From Schistocerca nitens (Eukaryota; Arthropoda; Insecta; Orthoptera; Acrididae), in contig NC_064622.1 of assembly GCF_023898315.1 (NCBI RefSeq), positions 356,853,234 to 356,917,233 of the forward strand: a stretch of DNA of 64,000 bases, written 5' to 3'. This document shows, piece after piece, positions 56,856 to 64,000 of this stretch. Both the position numbers and the translations under genes were made by a program. The notes beneath the pieces are model-generated. The model had not been told where the DNA came from. It saw nothing but the letters and a program-made list of their open reading frames with translations, and made no database searches. Every line of letters begins with the position of its first letter. The first letter of the stretch is position 1.

Positions 56856-58253
56856 TTGTCGTTGTTGGTGTCTTCAGTCCCGAGACTGGTTTGATGCAGC
56901 TCTCCGTGCTACTCTATCCTGTGCAAACTTCTTGATGTCCCAGTACCTACTGCAACCTACATCCTTCTGAATGTATTCATCTCTTGGTCTCACTCTACTA
57001 TTTTTACCCTCCACGCTGCCCTCCAATACTAAATTGGTGATCCCTTGATGCCTCAGAATGTGTCTTACCAACCGGTTCCTTCTTCTTGTCAAGTTGTGCC
57101 ACAAACTCATCTTCTCCCCAATTCTATTCAATACCTCCTCATTAGTTATGTGATCTACCCATCTAATCTTCAGCATTCTTCTGTAGCACCACATTTCGAA
57201 AGCTTCTATTCTCTTCTTGTCCAAACTAATTATCGTCCATGTTTCACTTCCATACATAGCTACACTCCATACAAATACTTTCAGAAACGACTCCCTGACG
57301 CTTAAATCTATACTCGATGTTAACAAATCTCTCTCCTTCAGAAACGCTTTCCTTGCCATTGCCAGTCTACATTTTATATCCTCTCTACTTCGACCATCAT
57401 CAGTTACTTTGCTCCCCAAATAGCAAAACTCCTTTTACTACTTTAAGTGTCAAATTTTCTAATCTAATTCCCTCAGCATCGCCCGACTTAATTCGACTAC
57501 ATTCCATGATCCTCGTTTTGCTTTTGTTGATGTTCATCTTATATCCTCCTTTCAAGACACTGTCCTTTCCGTTCAACTGCTCTTCCAAGTCCTTTGCTGT
57601 CTCTGACAGAATTACAATGTCATCGGCGAACCTGAAAGTTTTTATTTCTTCTTCATGGATTTTAATACCTACTCCGAATTTTTCTTTTGTTTCCTTTACT
57701 GCTTGCTAAATATACAGATTGAATAACATCGGGGAGAGGCTACAACCCTGTCTTACTCCCTTCCCAACAATTGCTACCCTTTCGTGTCCCTCGACTCTTA
57801 TTACTGCCATCTGGTTTCTGTACAAATTGTAAATAACCTTTCGTTCCCTGTACTTTACCTCTTCCACCTTTAGAATTTGAAAGAGAGTATTCCAGTCAAC
57901 ATTGTCAAAAGCTTTCTCTAAGTCTACAAATGCTAGAAACGTAGGTTTGCCTTTCCTTAATCTTTCTTATAAGATAAGTGGTAGAGTCAGTATTGCCTCA
58001 CGTGTTCCAATATTTCTACGGAATCCAAACTGATCTTCCCCGAGGTAGGCTTCCAACAGTTTTTCCATTCGTCAGTAAAGAATTCGCGTTAGTACTTTGC
58101 AGCTGTGACTTTTTAAACTGATAGTTTGGTAATTTTCACGTCTGTGAACACTTGCTTTCTATGGGATTGGAATTATTATATTCTTTCTTGAAGTCTGAGG
58201 GTATTTCGCCTGTCTCGTACATCTTGCTCGCCAGGTGGTAGAGTTTTGTCAGG
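56856..58253 (-). mobile_element. RTE-like LINE, minus strand, inside the CR1-like LINE
   Basis: On the minus strand the 3' end is GACACCAACAACGACAA (plus TTGTCGTTGTTGGTGTC at 56857). ORF2 from about 58230 to 56874. I recall this LINE as extremely abundant in locust DNA. Its insertion splits the CR1-like LINE at 56855/58389. Confidence 0.8.
56874..58170 (-). pseudogene. RTE-like LINE reverse transcriptase
   Basis: Minus-strand blocks: FVDLEKAFDNVDWNTLFQIL (about 57930-57880), RNQMAVIRVEGHE (about 57800), GVRQGCSLSPMLFNLYI-type sequence (about 57745), FADD in RFADDIVILSETAKDLEEQL (about 57640-57580) with both Asp kept, then an open C-terminal stretch 57419-56874 (181 codons) with DDGRSREDIKCRLAMARKAF and YGSETWTIISLDKKRIEAFE. 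Frameshifts lie near 57430 and upstream. Better preserved than most copies here. Confidence 0.82.
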
Positions 58254-58388
58254 ACTGGAAATAATAATTAAGGACGAAGGTGGAAGAGGGGGAATGGTGG
58301 AAAGACAGAACACGATGGAGAGGCTTGTGTTCCCGACAGACCCAGCCAGTGGCTGGAAACTGTCCAAGATGATGATGATGATGATGAT
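58254..58388 (+). mobile_element. RTE-like LINE 3' end with (GAT)n tail, plus strand
   Basis: Reads GGAATGGTGGAAAGACAGAA, then GGAGAGGCTTGTGTTCCCGA, and ends in seven GAT units (about 58367-58387). It is the short terminal piece of another LINE, opposite in orientation to its neighbour. Confidence 0.55.
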
Positions 58389-58690
58389 ATAAGAAATGGT
58401 GTATATAGCGCTTGTTCGCCCGATTCTTGTGTACAGCTCTTCACTCTGAGACCCTTACCAGGTAGGACTGACGCCTCAGGTAGAGAAGATCCAACGAAGA
58501 GCAGTGTGTTTCGTGACCGGGTCGGTCAGCCGGCACGAGAGCGTTACGGAGATGCTCAACAATCTACAGCAGTAGGCGCTCGCTATAAGAGTGGCGTTTT
58601 TCATCATGGAGTGGAAATATTGAAATTTCTGGGGTTTATGTGCTGGGAAGAGTCATAAAACATATTACTTCCTCCCACATACAGGGGTCT
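58389..58690 (+). pseudogene. CR1-like LINE reverse transcriptase, 3' piece
   Basis: Reads YSALVRPILVYSSSL-type sequence (actual reading ARPILVYSSSL), then VGLTPQVEKIQRRAVCFVTG (about 58470) and SRHESVTEMLNNLQQ (about 58530). It continues the CR1-like frame of 56150-56855. Confidence 0.72.
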
Positions 58691-58775
58691 GACAAAAATA
58701 CGAGAACACCGCGAGAAAATGCATGCTTGAACATAAATTCGGGCGCTAGCCAAGTTTTTAGGTTGCGCTGTTGTA

Positions 58776-60130
58776 CAGGGTGGCGCACGAAATTTTACCA
58801 TTTTGTTTTTGAATATAAACTTTATTGTCAATACAATCTGAAAGGAACATATACTACAATGAAGATCCGCCCATGGAGATTTGTTCTAACTCAGCACATG
58901 CTCAATATGTCCGCCATTTCGTTTCCTAACTTCCTTCAAACGAACACTGAAGTTAGTGATTACCCTACGGCACATGTCTTCCGTAATTTCACTGCAAGCT
59001 TGAAGAATAAGTCTTCTGAGCTCCATTACATCAAGTGGACGTTTCGCAAAAATTTTTTCCTTTAGGTACCCCCAAAGAAAAAAGTCACATGGATTGAGGT
59101 CTGGACTATTAGGGGGCCAATTTTGTCAGTCATCGAAGCGATCTGGAAACCGGAGTGAAATGATCCGCAAGTCGAAATGCTCGTGTAAAAACTCCAACAG
59201 TGTTTGCAGTATGTGGCCTTGCTCCATCTTGCATGAACCGCTGCGTGTTGAAGGGCAAGGCAGTAGCAACAAGCTGTGGAATGAAGCTATTGCGAAGCAT
59301 GCTCAAATAACGCTCGCTGTTCAGTTTCTTCAAAGAAAAAGGGTACAATAAGTCCGTGACTGGAAATTGCTGCCCACGCTGTAATCCCCGGAGCATAATT
59401 TGTCGTTCATGAAGCACTTGTGGGTTTACAGTGGCCCAAAAGCGTATATTTTGTTTGTTAACCACACCGTCTAAATGAAAATGCGCCTCGTCTGAAAACC
59501 AGACGTTGTTGAGAGTTTCTTCCCTATCCTCCGCCCACTGAGCAAACAGTAGTCTCTGCCGCTTGTGTTTTCAGTGAGCTTCTGTGCACAGGTCATCTTG
59601 TATGGGTACGTATGGAGGTCACTTTTAAGAATGCGTTGAACGGAGCGTCTAGATATTCCCAGTTGCACTGCTGCCTTTCTACACGATTTCCCGGGACTTC
59701 TCGGTACAGCAACTCGTACTGCTTCAATATTCTCCGGCGAACAGACTGACTTAGGCCGAGGTCGCTTCGCTTCCAATACTGTTCCTTCCTGTACAAATTT
59801 ATCGTACAACCTGTGGATGGTCTTCGTGCTAGGGACCGGACCCATCGTGCGTTAAACTGTTGTCGAAAACGCCTCTGAGTCACAACATGGCTTTTCGTTT
59901 CATGAAAAAGTAACACAATTGCCGATCGTTGCTGTGTTGTCAGTCTTCAGTTGTCAGCCATTGCTGCTTACTAGCCTCCAAGCAACAGTATCGTGAATTA
60001 CACGTCATTTCGTAACTAGTTTGTTTCTCCAAGCTCTGCTGGTACTGCTGTAGAGATCCCAGTGGGATATCTAATGTGCGTCGTAAATTGTGAAAGAAAC
60101 AATTGGTAACACATTTCGTGCGCCACCCTG
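58776..60130 (-). mobile_element. mariner-type element 1, both TIRs and TA duplication
   Basis: 1355 bp. Left CAGGGTGGCGCACGAAAT and right, as reverse complement, the same 18 bases. TA flanks at 58774-58775 and 60131-60132. Contains one minus-strand transposase gene. Confidence 0.93.
58886..59961 (-). pseudogene. mariner-type transposase, frameshifted, catalytic triad visible
   Basis: ATG at 59959-59961 with a TGA at codon 5. N-terminal helix-turn-helix VLLFHETKSHVVTQRRFRQQ, linker RPRPKSVCSPENIEAVRVAV, second helix-turn-helix GKSCRKAAVQLGISRRSVQR. DDE core: FSDEAHFHLDGVVNKQNIRF (first Asp, about 59500), FMQDGARPHTANTV (second Asp, about 59230), NSPDLNPCDFFLWGYLKEK (third Asp, about 59100). 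It ends with GGHIEHVLS before the stop at 58886-58888. At least three frame changes and a TGG-to-TGA stop, but all catalytic residues remain. Mariner-type enzymes cut and paste at TA. Confidence 0.88.
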
Positions 60131-60132
60131 TA

Positions 60133-60811
60133 TTTGTCTACTAACGGCACCTGTACAATGTCCTCGGTATATTGCAAATGTCAATCGAGGACAAAATAGT
60201 GTTCTGTGTAGTTGATTGCGTTATGTCGGAGCTAGGTGAGGTGCTGCTGAGATATTCCAAATGACCACATGCCTGGGACCTTGTCGCGATGCCAAGCGTA
60301 TAGTTTGGAAAAATTATTGGAGGAATCCCCACTTGGCTAAACTGAGTAAATTTTACCCCGTAAACATTACGAAAGAAATTACCTTCGATATGATTAAGCG
60401 AAAGTTCACTCGCAAGGAAACATTATCAACTCGACCTCGTATTTTACGGAGATAAAAACCATGCGAGCAAGAGACCAACCACAGCACTCGATCCCGCGCG
60501 AAAGATTGAGCCATTATTCTGACAGTACGCAGTTTGTACTTTCTACAATTACAGCATTTAAACACCGCGCGCATTCCTGGTTTGTCATTCACTCTGTCCC
60601 ACTGGACCCGCTTAAGGACCGAGAGCGAAGTACTGTCCAGCAGACTAACATCCATGCCCTCCTTTTGAAGAATAGCGTAACTCCTGCAGATGTACTCTAC
60701 TAAAACATTGCAACCTCTGTAATTCAGTTTTAGTGATTGAATAGCGCTTCGCTACTTCATGAGTGACACACTCATTAATTTACGTTGCATTTTTGTATTG
60801 CAACATAAAAA
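60133..60811. other. no recognised gene
   Basis: The open frames at 60261-60455, 60353-60655 (-) and 60461-60703 overlap and show no domain. Confidence 0.45.
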
Positions 60812-61480
60812 TACAGAAGACAGAATACATGGTACTGAGCGAGAGATGGGGAGCCGCTCACGGTGGACAGTCTCCGATTCAAAAGGTCAGATACTTTAAA
60901 ATACCTTGGTAGTCTCTGCAGTGATCAGAACCACTGTGAAATTGAAATAAATGCAAGAATTGTCGGAGGCAACAGAGCATACTTTAGCCTTCAGGGTGTG
61001 CTGAAGAAAATATCCCTGTCAAGAAGTTTTAAGATCAGGCTGTACCAACGTATGATTATGCCAGTGGTTATGTACAGTTGTGAAACCTTCACCTTTAGGA
61101 GAACAGATGAAGAGAAGCTACTTATTTTCGAACGAAAAATCCTCCGAAAAATATATGGTCCTGTGATAGATTCACAAACGGGGAATGGAGAGTTCGAAAA
61201 AACCTAGAATTGCGAGGTTTACGCACAGCCTGACATAAAACGAATGAGGAGGTTGACCCGGGCTGGACATGTAGCATGGATGAATGAAGGGAGGATACCC
61301 CATGATGTGTTTCTGGGAGGTACCTGGGACGACCGCGGAGAAGATGGAAGGACAATATTGACAAGGACACTGAGGAAATTGTACTAGGAGTGGGCGAGTG
61401 GTGACAGGAGGCTCGCAATCGGGAACGATGTAGTAGTAGTGTAGAGCAGGCATATGGTCACTAAGGCCCAAGCCATGGAT
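60812..61480 (+). pseudogene. RTE/Jockey-like LINE ORF2, C-terminal part
   Basis: Open stretch 60863-61207 (114 codons): RSDTLKYLGSLCSDQNHCEI, then FKIRLYQRMIMPVVMYSCET and EKLLIFERKILRKIYGPV, which is the post-palm region of LINE reverse transcriptases (YLGS...KIRLYK..I.PV..YG.E.W). After a frame change: RMRRLTRAGHVAWMNEGRIP (about 61240) and DDRGEDGRTILTRTLRKLY. 5'-truncated, without the catalytic box. Confidence 0.75.
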
Positions 61481-61589
61481 AAGTAAGTAACAAAAATGCT
61501 CACAACAGAGATCTCTGGCGCCAGCTACATGTTAGAAATAGCGCACTTTGACACAGTGAAAACAGCACGTTAACAATGTCAAAACAGTA

Positions 61590-62881
61590 CAGGTTGTCCC
61601 ACTCAAACCTCCCTGATTTCAAAGACCCAGGAAAAAAATACCACAGTAGATACGACAGTGAAAAATGCACCACATTGTAGAACATCTCAAAGAATTTATC
61701 AATCATCAGTACACATCTACATGTCAACCATTTGTAGCGCGGAGAATATCGAGTCTATATTCAATTTCTTGCCAAGTTCTTTATAACATTTCCTCTGTTA
61801 TTATTGCAATCGCATTATTGATACGATGTCCCAACATAGGATTATCGGCCACTTTGGTCGCATACACGCGGTCATTTACGAATCCCCACACGAAGAAATC
61901 AAGCGGCGTAATGTCGGGTGAACGTGGTGGCCAGGAAATGGGTCCTCCGCGTCCGATCCAACGATTGGGAGATTTCCTATCCAGGATCTTGCGAACAGCC
62001 GTTGGCCAATGCGGCGGAGCTCCACCTTGTTGAAAAATTTTGGGTTGCGAGTCTTGCATCGAGGGCACACAAACTGCTCCAACATGTCCAAATACACTGA
62101 CACATTCACCGTTTGTTCCGCAAAGAAGAACGGTCCAACAATCTTGTCGTTCATTAGCCCGCACCAGGCGTTTACTTTAGGGCTATCATTAACATGTTCA
62201 ATGACAACGTGCGGGTTTTTCGAACCCCAAATCCGAACATTACGCGTATTAACCCTTCCTGATAGATGAAAGGTTGCCTCATCTGAGAATAAACGTCTTT
62301 TCAGGACTCTGACACCGATATCAATACGCTGCAGCATATCTGCAGCAAATTGTTGTTGGCGTGGCTTGTCAGATGTTGCAGAATTTGCACTTTGTAAGCA
62401 CACACATGAAGACGCTAGTGAACTACACGATGAGCTTGATTGAGCTTACATAAAGTTGGTTAGATACTTGACGAATTGACTTACGTCGGCTTCTGAGAAA
62501 AGTTTGATGTCCTCTACTGTCTCTTCTGAAATTCCATAACGTGCACCGCTAGAATGTTTCAGGAACACTTCCTGTTGCCAGAAACTTCCTATACCATTTT
62601 ATAATTATTTTCACATCAGGTGGATCACATTCATACACACGACGATAATTTCTTTGCACAGTAATCGGCGATTTTGTTTCTGCAAACAGCACTACTGCTT
62701 CCACGCACAGCTGTGGAGTCGCTATTTTCACTTCATGCGACCATGCTGCACGCTGGCGACGATACTGGAATATAAATTCTTTGAGATGCCCTACAATGTG
62801 TTGCATTTTTCATTGTCGTACCTATTGTGGTTTACCTCTCCTGGGTCCTTGAAAACAGGGAGGTTTGAGTGGGACACCCTA
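61590..62881 (-). mobile_element. mariner-type element 2, both TIRs
   Basis: 1292 bp. Left CAGGTTGTCCCACTCAAACC and right, as reverse complement, TAGGGTGTCCCACTCAAACC, with CTCCCTG following in both. TA at 61588-61589 and 62882-62883. Different family from element 1 by TIR and transposase. Confidence 0.9.
61715..62806 (-). pseudogene. mariner-type transposase 2 with second catalytic Asp lost
   Basis: N-terminal HTH region: VEAVVLFAETKSPITVQRNY (about 62690). A block near 62400-62300 leads into LFSDEATFHLSGRVNTRNVR (first Asp, about 62280), IWGSKNPHVVIEH, NAWCGLMNDKIVGPFFF. After a frameshift near 62080: FQQGGAPPHWPTAVR, where family members read FQQDGAP, so the second Asp is Gly. Then WPPRSPDITPLDFFVWGFVN (third Asp, about 61905). 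Inactive. Confidence 0.87.
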
Positions 62882-62883
62882 TA

Positions 62884-63569
62884 TTACAGTGGATGTTCAA
62901 AATAAACTGGCCGGTCATTGGTGTAGCCGCTTCAAACCAAGCGTACTGAAAGACTTGTCGTTATACTGGTGCTCATAACTGACTAAAGAGGAGACTGCAT
63001 TTGAAGAATGTTGTCACGCTGGCCGAAGTTCACATCGACGCCTGGAAGTCGTGTCGAGTAGGTAAGTCTGCGGACAATACCCTTGAATACGCAAAAGCCG
63101 AATACACCCAGCGGTTGACAGCATCCTGTTCCATCTGATGGTATCGCCAATACGTAAACGGCGGTGCCTTGATTTCGGATCTCTTCATGCATTGACAAGC
63201 TTTGTTGCCGGAAAATGACCCACGATTAACACTGTTCTGTTGTCATCATGTAAGATTTTATAAATCATCTTCTGTCGCCACATACGTAAATGTTCCTTGT
63301 TACCTTTTCCAGAAGACGAGACGAATGCTACAATACTGCCACTCGTTTAAAACTGCAGAGGTGACGGCAAGTGTCCATCTGCAGATACCGTTGGCATTAT
63401 TGTGTACTTACGCGTCGTGTTACTGACACCGTACGATTGTGTCGACGTCTTTCTTCCCTTTTCTAGCAAGAGATCGGCCAGACGTGATCTCTAAATTAAA
63501 ACAACAGTCTTGTCTGTCTGTTCCCATAATAGCTCTGGTATTAGCGACAAACTTCTCAGATGCAGTAAA
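62884..63569. other. no recognised gene
   Basis: Mixed composition without domains or repeat ends. Small frames at 62983-63198 (-) and 63202-63426 (+) are unrecognised. Confidence 0.45.
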
Positions 63570-63571
63570 TA

Positions 63572-64000
63572 CACTCCTGGAAATTGAAATAAGAACACCG
63601 TGAATTCATTGTCCCAGGAAGGGGAAACTTTATTGACACATTCCTGGGGTCAGATACATCACATGATCACACTGACAGAACCACAGGCACATAGACACAG
63701 GCAACAGAGCATGCACAATGTCGGCACTAGTACAGTGTATATCCACCTTTCGCAGCAATGCAGGCTGCTATTCTCCCATGGAGACGATCGTAGAGATGCT
63801 GGATGTAGTCCTGTGGAACGGCTTGCCATGCCATTTCCACCTGGCGCCTCAGTTGGACCAGCGTTCGTGCTGGACGTGCAGACCGCGTGAGACGACGCTT
63901 CATCCAGTCCCAAACATGCTCAATGGGGGACAGATCCGGAGATCTTGCTGGCCAGGGTAGTTGACTTACACCTTCTAGAGCACGTTGGGTGGCACGGGAT
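63572..64000 (-). mobile_element. Tc1-like element, 3' end (runs off the window)
   Basis: TIR starts CACTCCTGGAAATTGAAATA directly after a TA at 63570-63571. The transposase gene lies inward on the minus strand. The other end is outside the window. Confidence 0.88.
63727..64000 (-). CDS. Tc1-like transposase, C-terminal part, open frame
   Basis: From the window edge the minus strand stays open for 90 codons to a TAG at 63727-63729. Motifs: PWPARSPDLSPIEHVWDWMK (catalytic Glu of the DDE core in PIE), RSARPARTLVQLRRQVEMAW, AVPQDYIQHLYDRLHGRIAA and the conserved end KGGYTLY. No stop or frameshift is visible, unlike every other transposase here. This suggests a young copy. The N-terminal two thirds lie outside the window, so whether it is complete is unknown. 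Confidence 0.9.
   Translation of the reverse strand, partial: SRATQRALEGVSQLPWPARSPDLSPIEHVWDWMKRRLTRSARPARTLVQLRRQVEMAWQAVPQDYIQHLYDRLHGRIAACIAAKGGYTLY

Overview
This window is eukaryotic and almost entirely made of transposable elements. The repeats (a tRNA-headed SINE present in several near-identical copies, RNase H-bearing LINEs ending in a short hairpin plus AACCAACC, RTE-like and CR1-like LINEs, pogo/Tigger, mariner and Tc1 DNA transposons, fold-back elements carrying tRNA-like arms) are the sort found in very large arthropod genomes. From my recollection of these families, an orthopteran such as a locust is the best guess; that is an inference, not a measurement. No complete host gene is visible. 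One short open stretch (15727-15885, + strand) looks like a possible first coding exon.

Layout. 1-8500: AT-rich spacer, a Penelope-type terminal repeat with a hammerhead-ribozyme-like core (917-948), decayed LTR-retroelement-like sequence with a 46-bp tandem array, a near-perfect 118-bp inverted repeat, a decayed Penelope-like body ending in a GIY-YIG-like remnant (5043-5353) and a second hammerhead-like core (5720-5749), then a candidate LTR/primer-binding site (6590-7196). 8505-12998: on the minus strand, a broken Tigger-type transposase sits at the edge of a LINE endonuclease fragment. The same LINE (5'UTR and ORF1) resumes beyond a CR1-like LINE 3' end, followed by an old SINE. 13000-20145: mostly repeat-poor DNA with the candidate exon, microsatellites and an 80-bp tandem repeat.

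20146-46463: a pile of five plus-strand LINE copies of one clade (ORF1 gag-like with CCHC knuckles; ORF2 endonuclease, reverse transcriptase, RNase H). Copy 1 is split by a solo LTR and by a hAT-like element that itself carries a SINE. Copy 2 is split by copy 3, a nearly complete 6-kb element with a target-site duplication. Copy 4 starts exactly where copy 2 ends, carries a MITE with tRNA-like sequences in both inverted repeats, and is cut by copy 5. Copies 3 and 5 share two in-frame stop codons.

46464-64000: Tc1 fragments, a minus-strand CR1-like LINE interrupted by a fold-back element with divergent tRNA-like sequences, a pogo-type element bounded by TIRs and carrying three SINEs, a deleted mariner, a CR1-like LINE interrupted by RTE-like sequences, two complete but mutated mariner-type elements, and at the right edge the start of a Tc1-like element whose transposase frame is still open.

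The elements do not form a pathway. Their relationships are those of parasites nested in parasites: SINEs presumably use LINE machinery, non-autonomous elements use transposases supplied elsewhere, and the nesting gives a relative order of insertion.
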